Assembly (NCBI RefSeq): GCF_000225705.1
Contig: NZ_JH126475.1
Coordinates: forward strand, 58,835-122,834
Direction of reading: 5' to 3'
From: Collinsella tanakaei YIT 12063
Lineage (GTDB): Bacteria; Actinomycetota; Coriobacteriia; Coriobacteriales; Coriobacteriaceae
Length of the DNA stretch: 64,000 nt
Shown piece after piece: positions 1 to 7,992 of the stretch. Under the pieces are notes generated by a model. That model ran no database searches. It saw nothing but the letters and a program-made list of their open reading frames with translations, and had not been told where the DNA came from. A program made the translations under genes and the position numbers. Within the stretch, counting starts at the first letter, position 1; each line of letters opens with the position of its first letter.

Positions 1-502
1 GCCTTCTGTTCGCCTCTTAAGCGCCCATGCCGCCGACGAGAGCTCCGGGTTCTCGTCCGGTAGGTACTCCATGGATGACGTGCGCCGCATGTTGGAGCTC
101 GAAGCGGGCGATCGGCTGATAGAGCATGACAAGGTATTCTTTGCGGACGGTGAGCCGTGTGCGTTTTGCCGCGATTACTTTGGAGCGAGCGTGGCGGGTG
201 GCGAGGCCGGCCTGGACGAGCTCGAGCGCTACGATGACTCGCTGTACCGGTTTGTCTATAACTGCAGCGGTCGCCGGGTTGAATGGGATAAGGTCGAGAT
301 CGATGTCGCCGCACCCGATGACCTTCCCGCGGTGTTCACCTCGCAGACGCCGCGCGGTGCGAGCCGTCCGCTGCTGTGCATACGCTCGGTCAACTACGAC
401 CAGGATAGCAGGCCGGTCGTCTGCGCCGTGGAGTACGTGGACACGTCGGTCATTCGCTATAACCTGGTAAGGCAAAAAGCCGTCGACTACCAAAGGCAAT
501 AA
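1..502 (+). CDS. GntR-family regulator, C-terminal UTRA domain (5' end cut by window)
   Basis: The frame is open from base 2 and ends at the TAA at 500-502, so only about the last 166 residues are visible; the ATG at 71 lies inside the domain and is not a convincing start. The visible part resembles the UTRA effector-binding fold of HutC/FarR-type GntR repressors: a segment with LEAGDRLIEHDKVFFADGEP, a middle YRFVYNCSG stretch, and a closing pair of strands ending RYNLVRQ. In this family the domain binds a small metabolite and controls an N-terminal winged helix that would lie left of the window. The ligand cannot be read from the sequence. The assignment rests on pattern recognition of one domain, so the family is fairly likely and the target genes are unknown. 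Confidence 0.6.
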   Translation, partial: PSVRLLSAHAADESSGFSSGRYSMDDVRRMLELEAGDRLIEHDKVFFADGEPCAFCRDYFGASVAGGEAGLDELERYDDSLYRFVYNCSGRRVEWDKVEIDVAAPDDLPAVFTSQTPRGASRPLLCIRSVNYDQDSRPVVCAVEYVDTSVIRYNLVRQKAVDYQRQ

Positions 503-577
503 GGATGCATCCGCGCCGGCGGCCCCTCTCGGGGTGCCGGCGCGACTCATACGCGTATCGAATGCGGGGGAATGGCT

Positions 578-1450
578 ATGGTCTGCATCGATCGAAAACG
601 AGCTCGCGCGGCGTTTCTGGCATATGTGGACGCCTACGATGTTTCCAACAAGCGCATCGCCCTCAAGATCGCCCACACGTATCGCGTCGCGAACCTGTGC
701 GAGCAGATCGCGAAGGGCGAGGGTATGGACGAGGAAGACGTCGAGCTGGCATGGCTCTGCGGCTTGCTTCATGATTTGGGACGCTTTGAGCAGCTGCGCC
801 TGTGGGATACCTTTAGCGACGGGGCGTCTGCCGAGCATGCTGCCATTGGCACCGCCGTGTTACGAGGACTTTCTGCCAGCTCCGTTCCCGCCCGCGTCGC
901 GCCCGCGGAGCACCCTTGGGATGCGCCCCATCCACCGGCGCCCGCCGTAGGCAGCGGCGCCATCGAGTCCTTTCTTCAAGACCGCGCGTTCGACGATATG
1001 ATTCTCGCTTCGGTTGAGTGCCACAGCTTGCTGCGTGTTCCGCAAGGGCTGGACAACCGCACTCGCATGTTAGTGGATATTGTTCGTGACGCCGATAAGA
1101 TCGATATCCTTCGGGTCAATTGCGAGAACTCGGTGCAGACCGTGCTGGGTGTGTCCCAGCGGGAGTTTTTGCAAAGCGAGATTGGCTCCGGCGCGGTGCG
1201 TGCATTTGAGGAACGCCGGTGCTTGGCGCGCGAGGAACGGCTGTATCCGGCGGATTACCTGGTGGGAATGGCGCTGTTTGTCTTTGAGCTGGTCTATCCC
1301 GCCAGTAAAAGAATCATGCGCGACGCGGGCCAGCTACAGCGCATGCTCGTCCATCCTTTTGGCGTGCAGGATGAATTCGAGTTGGCGCAGACGCGTGAGA
1401 CCTGGTCGCGCATGGCGAAGGTTTTGGTCGAGTACCTCGAGGAGGCGTAG
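578..1450 (+). CDS. HD-domain metal-dependent phosphohydrolase
   Basis: This 290-residue protein carries an HD hydrolase core: His33 in KIAHTYRVANL, the His65-Asp66 pair in CGLLHDLGRFEQ, and a later Asp in DIVRDADKIDIL, the usual order of metal ligands. Such proteins hydrolyse phosphate esters or nucleotides in the cytoplasm; the substrate is not evident. The ATG at 578 is preferred over the one at 572 because the GGGGGA at 566-571 then sits about seven bases upstream. It follows the UTRA regulator by 75 bases on the same strand and ends 44 bases before a convergent cyclase gene. About 30 extra residues rich in Pro/Ala (around residues 100-118) separate the first and second halves of the domain, an insertion not needed for the HD fold. 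Confidence 0.75.
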   Translation: MVCIDRKRARAAFLAYVDAYDVSNKRIALKIAHTYRVANLCEQIAKGEGMDEEDVELAWLCGLLHDLGRFEQLRLWDTFSDGASAEHAAIGTAVLRGLSASSVPARVAPAEHPWDAPHPPAPAVGSGAIESFLQDRAFDDMILASVECHSLLRVPQGLDNRTRMLVDIVRDADKIDILRVNCENSVQTVLGVSQREFLQSEIGSGAVRAFEERRCLAREERLYPADYLVGMALFVFELVYPASKRIMRDAGQLQRMLVHPFGVQDEFELAQTRETWSRMAKVLVEYLEEA

Positions 1451-1493
1451 GTCGCACAGGCGGCGAATGGAGGCGGCTTCTCAGTCCGTCCTC

Positions 1494-2249
1494 TTACTCC
1501 TCGAAAACGGCGACGGCGCGTACGGGCATGCCCGTGGCGTCCTCGATTCGCGGCCACATGACAAAGATGATGGCGCCGGTTGCGGGGACCTTGTCCAGGT
1601 TGCACATGACTTCTACCTGCAGGTGCCCGTGGTCAAGCACCCAGCGCTCGGCGGCCAGGTCGTCGGCTTCCACCGCCAGGTAGGACGCGTCGGTATCGAA
1701 CGTCTCGTGTCCGTTCATGGCGATACCGCGCTGCTCGTACAAAAACTCCAGCGCCGGGATGGACCAGCCGGGGCAGTGCTCGCCGCCTTCCTCGTCGAAG
1801 TTGTTGAGGGCGTCGTTGTCGGGCCAGCGCTTATACCAGTCGGTTCGCAGCGCTACAAAGGCGCCCTGCGGTATGCGGCCGTGCTCGGCTTCCCAGGCGA
1901 GGATGTCCTCGACTTCGATGGCGGTATCCGGGCCGTTTGCGGCTATCTTGGACGTGAGGTCGATAACCACCAGCGGCATCGCCATCTGCTTGCCTCCGAA
2001 TGCCTGGGAGCTCAGGTGGTCCGGCGTGAAATGGCAGGGAAAGTCGACGTGCGTGCCAAACTGCCCAGGGAACTTGTAAGTATGGATGCGGCAGGAGAGC
2101 ATCTCCTCGTCGTAATCAAAGACGGTGCGGCACAGCTCCACGGAGCCGTCCGGAATGCCGCCCCAATACGGGCTTTGGTTGTTGAGGGGGTGGGAGAGCT
2201 CCACCCACGTGCATGCTTTCAGCTTCTCCAGATCTTGCCATAGGCTCAT
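1494..2249 (-). CDS. cyclase-family (kynurenine formamidase-like) metal hydrolase
   Basis: The 251-residue product matches the cyclase family (Pfam Cyclase), whose members include bacterial kynurenine formamidase KynB and isatin hydrolase. The hallmark metal-binding run is present as FGTHVDFPCHF (family pattern HxGTHxDxPxHF), with the first His of the usual pattern replaced by the preceding residues here. A C-terminal GWSIPALEFLYEQ and HGHLQVEV region is also typical. The start is supported by GGAG eight bases upstream on the minus strand. It is a cytoplasmic hydrolase or amidohydrolase of unknown substrate; no tryptophan catabolism genes lie nearby, so KynB function is not claimed. It is followed by a serpin gene in the same direction 75 bases upstream. 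Confidence 0.7.
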   Translation of the reverse strand: MSLWQDLEKLKACTWVELSHPLNNQSPYWGGIPDGSVELCRTVFDYDEEMLSCRIHTYKFPGQFGTHVDFPCHFTPDHLSSQAFGGKQMAMPLVVIDLTSKIAANGPDTAIEVEDILAWEAEHGRIPQGAFVALRTDWYKRWPDNDALNNFDEEGGEHCPGWSIPALEFLYEQRGIAMNGHETFDTDASYLAVEADDLAAERWVLDHGHLQVEVMCNLDKVPATGAIIFVMWPRIEDATGMPVRAVAVFEE

Positions 2250-2323
2250 GATGGGGGCTCCTTTCGGGTGGCGGTATACGGGATGCTTGCGCCGGGCCGT
2301 CGCGGACGGCGCCGGCGAGGGGA

Positions 2324-3688
2324 TTAGCCCAGTTTGCGGGTCGCGCCCATGAAGACGGGCGTCATGGTGACCAGGTCGATGATTAGGTAGGCGAACGGGC
2401 GGTCCAGGATGACCTCGTGGACTTCGGGCTCTTCCGCCATCGCGCTGCCCATCATGAGTTCGGCGGAGGTCGCGGCTGCCGCGCGCGTACCGGTCTCGTT
2501 CACCTCGATAAACGTCTTGTGGGCGATCTCTCCTACATAGAGGTTTTCGGCGGCGCTTCCCAAGGGGGAGAGGTCGGCCGCCTGCATATCGAAGGCGTCG
2601 AACATGCCCATGGCTTGGAGCTGCGCGGTGAGTTTGGTAGCGTATTCAAGCGTGAACTTGGGCAGGCCTGCGTCTGCGAGCGAGAAATCCTTGGGCGTCA
2701 TGAGGTTTGCCAGCGCTGCGCCGTCCAGCGAGTCGAGCGCCTGGTCCAAGGTGAGCCCCTCTTTTGGAAGCAGGCCCACAAAGCCAAAGTTGTAGTCGCG
2801 ATACGGTTTGATGAAGCCGGTGAAGGAGTCGTTCTCCAGGTAGCTATCCTCGCGCGAGCGCATAATGCGGCAATCTGTTTGGGAGCCGTCCTGCGCGGTG
2901 AAGGCCCAGTCCAATACGTTCTCGTCCTCATAGGGATCGTCCCAAGCGCCCTCGAAGGCCAGCGCGCTGATGAGGAACAAGCGGGAATCGGGCGAGATGT
3001 CGTCGATGATCTGGGGAATCATGCCGTGGGTGTTCTCGTCCACCCATGCGTTGATATCCTGCAGGGTGGTGTTGTCGAAAGGCGCCTCGAACGCCTGCGC
3101 ATCCAGGGTGTTGGCGCAGGTTTCCAGGTAGTCCTCTTGCACGGAGAGGGCATCGTTTTTCAACCAGATGGAATCGGCGAGACTCAGCTCCAGGGGATCC
3201 AGCTCGATGCCGCTGCCATAGGGATCCGCGCCGGCAAGGCGCCTGGCGTAGGCGTTGAGATACGCGTTGAGGGCGTTGGTGTCAAAGCCGCTCGCTTGCT
3301 CTATCTGGGCAAGCGTCTCTCCTGCTGCGCCGTTTTGCAGCATGGCCAGCACGTGGAGCACGGAGAGCGGAGAGACCAGTACGTTGTCCTCTGCGCCATC
3401 GCCCGCGGCAGCAAGGCATTGCTTGAACAGGGCGGTTGCGAATCCGTAGGCGGATGCGAGTTCCTCATCGCCGGCGAGGTAGTCGATGATGTTTTCTTTG
3501 GACGAGGTGTCCAGTTCGTGGCGAATCTTCTCGGTGAGGTTGGTTGCGGTCAAGGCCGCTCCCTTCTGTGCGGTGTCGTCGCATCCGGAGAGCGCGGCCG
3601 CGCCGGCGCCGGCAAGCGCGGCGGCAAGGAGGCTGCGGCGGCTGAGGGCGTGCGGAACGGTACGGTTGCGGGGCGTGCGTGCGGTCAT
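2324..3688 (-). CDS. serpin-family protease inhibitor, predicted lipoprotein
   Basis: The 454-residue product has a twin-arginine-like signal (SRRSLLAA) and a lipobox with Cys36, so it is probably anchored on the outside of the membrane. The rest has serpin hallmarks: a central shutter region, then FIEVNETGTRAAAAT near residues 393-407, which is the reactive-centre-loop hinge, and the final strand RPFAYLIIDLVTMTPVFMG. Counting from the hinge Gly400 as P15 places P1/P1' around Gly414-Ser415, although loop lengths vary. The small-residue hinge is the form seen in inhibitory serpins; Arg at the usual Glu P13 position is uncommon. Gut bacteria such as bifidobacteria use secreted serpins against host elastase-type proteases, which suggests a similar role here. 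A strong AGGAGG site precedes the ATG. Confidence 0.85.
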   Translation of the reverse strand: MTARTPRNRTVPHALSRRSLLAAALAGAGAAALSGCDDTAQKGAALTATNLTEKIRHELDTSSKENIIDYLAGDEELASAYGFATALFKQCLAAAGDGAEDNVLVSPLSVLHVLAMLQNGAAGETLAQIEQASGFDTNALNAYLNAYARRLAGADPYGSGIELDPLELSLADSIWLKNDALSVQEDYLETCANTLDAQAFEAPFDNTTLQDINAWVDENTHGMIPQIIDDISPDSRLFLISALAFEGAWDDPYEDENVLDWAFTAQDGSQTDCRIMRSREDSYLENDSFTGFIKPYRDYNFGFVGLLPKEGLTLDQALDSLDGAALANLMTPKDFSLADAGLPKFTLEYATKLTAQLQAMGMFDAFDMQAADLSPLGSAAENLYVGEIAHKTFIEVNETGTRAAAATSAELMMGSAMAEEPEVHEVILDRPFAYLIIDLVTMTPVFMGATRKLG

Positions 3689-3715
3689 GGAGTCCTCCTA
3701 GGGCTACCGGGGCCG

Positions 3716-4726
3716 TTAGCGGTTTGGGACGCTGTCGGCATGCGTGCGACGAACGGGTATGTTCACGATGATGATACCCATACATACCAGGGCGAGCGCT
3801 AACGCCGCGACGCCCGGATTCACCATCGATCCCTCGTCCAGCAAGACCATGGAGAGCAGAAAGCCGAACATGGGGTTCATGAAGCCGAAGACGGTGACGC
3901 GCGAGACCGGGTTGACGGCCAGCAGGCGCGACCACAGGCTGTAGGCCATGGCGGAGATGAAGCTCATGTAGACGATCAGGGCGAGGGCGGGAAGCGGCTC
4001 GGCGGGGCCGAGGCGCCCTCCGGCTGCCGCGGCGGCGATAGCGAGGACGGTTCCGCCCGCAAGGAACTGCCAGCCGCTGAGCATGACGGGGTCATGGTGC
4101 TTGCCGAGCACACCGATAAGGCAGGTCGACATGGCTCCGGCGACGGCGGCGAGCAAGATCATGCCCTCGCCACCAAGGGTGAAGCCCAAGGTTTCGCCCG
4201 CGCCCATGTCGGCGATGTTGATAAGCGCGACCCCTCCGAAGCCCGCGGCGCAGCCCAAGATCTTGCGGGCGGTGAGACGTTCGGTGCGAAACAGCAGGCA
4301 GGATAGCAAGATGGCGATGAAATTGCTGCTTGCGGTAACGATGGAGCTGGTGACGCCGGATGCCTGGCTGAGCCCGCGGTAGAAGAACACGTATTGCAGC
4401 ACCGTTTGGAACAGCGCGAGCAACAAGATGGAGCGGACGTCGCGCTTGCGCGGAATCAGCGGCTTTTTGCGCGCCGCGCTCATGCCGATGATGACCATGG
4501 CTCCCGCGATGATGAAACGCACGCCGGCAAAGAGCATTTGAGATGAGACGTCATCACCGGGGATGCCGAAGAGGCGGTAGCCGATCTTGATGCTGGGGAA
4601 CGCCGAGCCCCATAGAAAGCAACAAACGGCGCAGGTTGCGAGCAGGCCGGGAAGCGAGGCGAAGAGGCGGTCGAAGCCCTTCTTCTCCGCCCGGTCGCGC
4701 TGTTCCGGCGTAAGCGATGACGTCAC
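3716..4726 (-). CDS. EamA/DMT-superfamily transporter
   Basis: This 336-residue protein has about ten hydrophobic segments in two repeated halves, as in EamA (RhaT/YdcZ-type) drug/metabolite transporters. The first half begins CAVCCFLWGSAFPSIKIGYR and the second contains the characteristic SALAY-like SAMAYSLWSRLL and PVSRVTVFGFMNPMFGFLLS motifs. Substrates of this superfamily include amino acids and small metabolites; none can be assigned. GTG at 4726 is chosen because AAAGG lies six bases upstream; a TTG at 4732 is the alternative. It runs in the same direction as the serpin gene, 27 bases upstream of it, so the two may be co-transcribed. Confidence 0.8.
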   Translation of the reverse strand: MTSSLTPEQRDRAEKKGFDRLFASLPGLLATCAVCCFLWGSAFPSIKIGYRLFGIPGDDVSSQMLFAGVRFIIAGAMVIIGMSAARKKPLIPRKRDVRSILLLALFQTVLQYVFFYRGLSQASGVTSSIVTASSNFIAILLSCLLFRTERLTARKILGCAAGFGGVALINIADMGAGETLGFTLGGEGMILLAAVAGAMSTCLIGVLGKHHDPVMLSGWQFLAGGTVLAIAAAAAGGRLGPAEPLPALALIVYMSFISAMAYSLWSRLLAVNPVSRVTVFGFMNPMFGFLLSMVLLDEGSMVNPGVAALALALVCMGIIIVNIPVRRTHADSVPNR

Positions 4727-4756
4727 AATCAACCTTTCTTTAGTGTCTTGCGCGGC

Positions 4757-5464
4757 CTAGTCGCGGTCGCCCACGATTTGCAGCAGATGGATGAAGATGT
4801 TGACCAGGTCGAGCCAGATCTCCGCTGCGTTGAGGATGGCCATCTTGACCGTGGGCTCGCATTGCTGGGCGCGGTAGGTGTCGTATCCTATGAACCCGCA
4901 GAAGACCAGGATGACGGCGTAGTCATACCATGCCATCGCAAAGCCCATGAGGCTCCCGGCGATCCCGGCGACGATGAGGGCGATCAGCGCGGTTACGGCG
5001 ATGCCCTGGATGCGGGCGAAGAACGTAGGGAAGCTCGTTCCCAACAGGGTGAATAGCGCCGAGATGATGAAGGTACCCACAAAGGCGTTGGCGATGCTGG
5101 GGAGGCTGTAGAAGGGCAGGACCATGCCCGTTGTGAACCCGATGGAGCAGACCAGCAGGGCGTATCCTGCGAGCGTGACGCCGTAGCCCTCGCGCTTCAT
5201 GCCCATGTGCATGACGGCGATGCCGGCGATGCTGGCGATGAATGACCCGATCGAGATCGCCAGGTAGTTGTCGACGACCGCGTAGAGGAAAGCCGGGGCC
5301 TGGGCGAGCAGGGCACATGCGGCGATGACGGCGAAGCCGGCGGTCACCAGCCCGCCCATGATGAGGTTGTACGTGCGGCGGGTCAGCTGCGCGCTGTGGT
5401 CGCGGGAGGGGTCGAACGGGGAGATGGCCTCCTGCTCGGGAGCGTTAAAAGGAGTGTTCTGCAT
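4757..5464 (-). CDS. Bax inhibitor-1/YccA family membrane protein
   Basis: A 235-residue integral membrane protein with about seven hydrophobic helices. The family pattern is visible in the first helix (RRTYNLIMGGLVTAG) and in the last helices (VILVFCGFIGYDTYRAQQ followed by NAAEIWLDLVNIFIHLLQIVG), where the conserved acidic residues near the C terminus form the pH-sensing pair described for BsYetJ. Bacterial homologues behave as pH-dependent calcium leak channels or as partners of FtsH. ATG at 5464 is preferred to upstream starts because AGAAGGGA lies about nine bases before it and homology begins after it. It is 30 bases upstream of the EamA transporter gene. Confidence 0.8.
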   Translation of the reverse strand: MQNTPFNAPEQEAISPFDPSRDHSAQLTRRTYNLIMGGLVTAGFAVIAACALLAQAPAFLYAVVDNYLAISIGSFIASIAGIAVMHMGMKREGYGVTLAGYALLVCSIGFTTGMVLPFYSLPSIANAFVGTFIISALFTLLGTSFPTFFARIQGIAVTALIALIVAGIAGSLMGFAMAWYDYAVILVFCGFIGYDTYRAQQCEPTVKMAILNAAEIWLDLVNIFIHLLQIVGDRD

Positions 5465-5699
5465 ATTCTCGTCCCTTCTGGCGGGTGGTCGAATAAGGTG
5501 ACGGGATCGTCGTGGCGTCCACTCGACTATACCCGACCGCGGGAGCAGAGATGCGGCCGCGGTGCGCTTGTCGGTAACTGTTTGCATTTCTCGTGCCCGC
5601 GCGCGCCTTGGTGGCGCACTATGGGTAGGAGACAAGCATGGTTGCGCATTGATGCGCATTGATAGGGGCGAGCGGATACGAGAGGCGTGGTGCCGGGCT

Positions 5700-6161
5700 A
5701 TGGATAACGAGGCGATTCATGATGACGAGGAGCGGGGCAAGGTCCCCTCGACCGCCGAGAAGGTTGCGGGCGGTATAGAGATGGCTGCCGGCGTCGCTAT
5801 CGCCGCGGCGGGCGTGCCCATGATGGTGCTGCCCGGTCCCGGTGCGGCGGCCCTGCTGGGCGGTGCGGCGCTTGCGAGCAAAGGCCAGCGCCGCTATTCC
5901 GGCCGCGAGGCGACTGCGGTCGAGGAGAAGCTGGACCAGGCATCTGTCAAGGCTGCCGAGGTGGCAAAGCGCGAGGGGGCCAAAGCGGCGAAGGCCGTGG
6001 CGCGCAACGCCCCCAAGGTGGCGGCCGCCACGGCTAAGGTGGCGGTAAAGGGCGGTGCGGCAGCAGCCAAGGCGGGCGGCAGGCTCGCCGGCAAGGGCCT
6101 TGATGCGGCGGCGGTCGCCTACCTTCGCTATAGGGAGCAGAAGAGGGGCGATGCGCTGTGA
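5700..6161 (+). CDS. PGPGW-like membrane protein with Ala/Lys-rich tail
   Basis: A 153-residue protein of unusual composition. Residues ~15-55 contain a hydrophobic helix pair joined by VPMMVLPGPGAAALLGGA, which resembles the PGPGW family of small membrane proteins, although the Trp after PGPG is replaced by Ala. The remaining ~90 residues are alternating Ala and Lys/Arg blocks (KAAKAVARNAPKVAAATAK), similar in composition to histone H1 or bacterial H1-like tails. The start is uncertain: ATG 5700 has GAGAGGCG about 12 bases upstream, and ATG 5652 is in frame. The stop codon overlaps the start of the DUF2974 gene (TGATG), which implies translational coupling. Function is unknown; nucleic-acid or anionic-surface binding by the tail is only an inference. 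Confidence 0.65.
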   Translation: MDNEAIHDDEERGKVPSTAEKVAGGIEMAAGVAIAAAGVPMMVLPGPGAAALLGGAALASKGQRRYSGREATAVEEKLDQASVKAAEVAKREGAKAAKAVARNAPKVAAATAKVAVKGGAAAAKAGGRLAGKGLDAAAVAYLRYREQKRGDAL

Positions 6162-7387
6162 TGGACGAGAAATCCTCGCTGCCGCGCCGGTCTAAAAGCG
6201 TCGCTACGTTTCTCACCTATGTTCGCGAGCGGATGGACACCTTTCTCGACCGCCCGCTTTGCGCCATCGACAGCTTAGTCTTCTCATGGCTTGCCTACGC
6301 GCATTTGGGAGAGGACCAGGTAAATGCCTGCTTGCCGGAGGGCATCGCCCTGCATGAGATGCTGCGTGCGGAGGAATTCGACAACATGTTCGGATCCACC
6401 TGGGACCCGGAGGGTAGCCGGGACCTCTTGTTCGCCGTTTGCGCCAGTCCGCGTTTTCGCGATGCGCGCCTTACGGAGTTTCGCTTCAAGACCGCCCGCT
6501 CCGCCGAGGAGCAGTTCGCGGCCATGACGTTCATTCTGCCCGATGGCAGCTCCTACGTGGCGTTTCGCGGTACCGATTCCACCATTGTGGGCTGGAAGGA
6601 AGACTTCAACATGACCTTCCTCAACCCCGTCCCCGCCCAGGAGGAGGCGCGCGCCTACCTTGAATACGTGGCGTCCGTCACGGCCGGTCCGCTGTATGTG
6701 GGAGGCCACTCCAAGGGCGGCAACCTCGCTGTCTACGCGGTGGCTACCTGCAATAAGTCGTGCCGCGAGCGCGTTGTCAGGGTGTTTTCGCATGACGGCC
6801 CGGGATTCCATCGCGAGTTCTGCGCATCGGACGCCTACCGCAACATCCTTCCCATCATGGTGAAGACCGTTCCCAAATCGAGCATGATAGGCGCGGTGCT
6901 CTCCGAAGGTCCCGACTGCCATCCCATCATCGTGGAGAGCGGCGGCTTCTCGCTGTTCCAGCACAATCCGTTTCTGTGGGAGGTCGACGTCGAGAACGCG
7001 GCGTTTGTGGAGGCCGACGGCTTCACGGCGTCGTCTCGCTATTTCGACTCGACGCTTGATGCCTGGATGGACAAGTACTCGCTGGCAGAGCGCGCCCGCT
7101 TTGTCGACGCCCTGTTCGACGTGATACGCGTGACGGGCGCCAAGCGCTTCTCCGACATCATGGCCGATCGCAAGACCAACGTTCCCCTTATGTTGGAGGC
7201 GGTCGAGGGGCTTGACCCGGACCTGCAGCAGTTTATTAGGGACGTGCTTCGCTCCTTTGCCAGGACGGCGACGGTTGAGAAGGCGGCGGGCGCTGCGAGC
7301 GGCATCGCTGGAACCATCAAGAAAGCGCGCCCTAGCGTTGCTTTGGCGGTCACCACCTTTAAGAACAGGGGCGAGGGGTCCGATTAG
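6161..7387 (+). CDS. DUF2974 (Mbeg1-like) alpha/beta hydrolase
   Basis: The 408-residue product belongs to the DUF2974 group. It contains the lipase-like nucleophile elbow GGHSKGGNLAVY near residue 187, preceded by the strand FILPDGSSYVAFRGTDSTIVGWKEDF typical of class 3 lipase-like folds, and a later FSHDGPGF segment. A candidate Ser-His-Asp triad is therefore present, but no member's substrate is well established; lipid or ester hydrolysis is inferred. ATG 6161 overlaps the upstream stop codon; an in-frame GTG lies one codon earlier. The C-terminal ~80 residues are Ala/Lys-rich, echoing the tail of the upstream protein. No signal peptide is seen, so it is probably cytoplasmic. Confidence 0.8.
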   Translation: MDEKSSLPRRSKSVATFLTYVRERMDTFLDRPLCAIDSLVFSWLAYAHLGEDQVNACLPEGIALHEMLRAEEFDNMFGSTWDPEGSRDLLFAVCASPRFRDARLTEFRFKTARSAEEQFAAMTFILPDGSSYVAFRGTDSTIVGWKEDFNMTFLNPVPAQEEARAYLEYVASVTAGPLYVGGHSKGGNLAVYAVATCNKSCRERVVRVFSHDGPGFHREFCASDAYRNILPIMVKTVPKSSMIGAVLSEGPDCHPIIVESGGFSLFQHNPFLWEVDVENAAFVEADGFTASSRYFDSTLDAWMDKYSLAERARFVDALFDVIRVTGAKRFSDIMADRKTNVPLMLEAVEGLDPDLQQFIRDVLRSFARTATVEKAAGAASGIAGTIKKARPSVALAVTTFKNRGEGSD

Positions 7388-7438
7388 GCGCGGGCTTCCG
7401 CCTCGCCCTCGTCCTTATCCAAAAACAATAGAAGAGTT

Positions 7439-7468
7439 TGAAACATCCTGTCGCACGAGAGCGTATTC
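7439..7468 (+). promoter_or_regulatory. candidate ECF-type promoter of the 7516 sigma factor operon
   Basis: TGAAAC at 7439-7444 and GCGTATTC at 7461-7468 are separated by 16 bases, the geometry of extracytoplasmic-function sigma promoters (GAAC-like -35, CGT-like -10). It lies 47 bases upstream of an ECF sigma gene, so autoregulation is the natural inference. Confidence 0.45.
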
Positions 7469-7515
7469 AGGGTGAAGGGCCCTTGAATGAAGCACGGCAA
7501 CAGACGGGAGACGGT

Positions 7516-7992
7516 ATGGATGCGGAGAAGTGGTTTAGGGAGGCGGTCGAGCGCCATCGCGATATGGTGTTCCGCCTTGCCTACACGTACCTGCGCGATC
7601 CGGCCGATGCCGACGATGTGACGCAAGACGTGTTTGTGAAGCTGCTCCGCAGCGGCAAGCGGTTTGAGGGCGATGAGCATCTGAGGTATTGGCTGGTGCG
7701 GGTCACCATCAATGAATGCAAGTCGCTGTTTAGAAAACCCTGGCGTCGCGTCGAGGATATCGAGGCGTACGCGGAGACGCTGCAGGCTCCAAGCGAGCAG
7801 CATCGTGATTTGCTGGTTCGCGTGATGAGGCTGCCCGAGAAATACCGTGTGCCCATGGTGCTGCATTACTACATAGGCCTTTCTACGGACGAGGTGGCGC
7901 GGGCGATCAAGGTTCCCGCAGCGACCGTGCGCACGCGACTCGCGCGCGGCCGCGCTCGTCTTAAGAGCATGTTGGAGGGTGAGAAGCGATGA
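7516..7992 (+). CDS. ECF RNA polymerase sigma factor
   Basis: A 158-residue sigma-70 family protein of the ECF type, with region 2 (HRDMVFRLAYTYLRDPADADDVTQDVFVKLL) and region 4 (LPEKYRVPMVLHYYIGLSTDEVARAIKVPAATVRTRLARGR). Region 3 and an N-terminal extension are absent. ATG 7516 follows CGGGAGACGGT; longer readings upstream have no ribosome site and would run across the likely promoter. The stop overlaps the start of the DUF4179 gene by four bases (ATGA), the arrangement seen for sigma factors with a membrane-bound anti-sigma partner. It would redirect RNA polymerase to its own operon and other sites in response to an envelope signal; the signal is unknown. Confidence 0.88.
   Translation: MDAEKWFREAVERHRDMVFRLAYTYLRDPADADDVTQDVFVKLLRSGKRFEGDEHLRYWLVRVTINECKSLFRKPWRRVEDIEAYAETLQAPSEQHRDLLVRVMRLPEKYRVPMVLHYYIGLSTDEVARAIKVPAATVRTRLARGRARLKSMLEGEKR

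Noticed and set aside
2417..3802. A 461-codon frame opposite the serpin gene
   Set aside because: Antisense to a gene with clear signal peptide and serpin motifs; no recognisable domain of its own.
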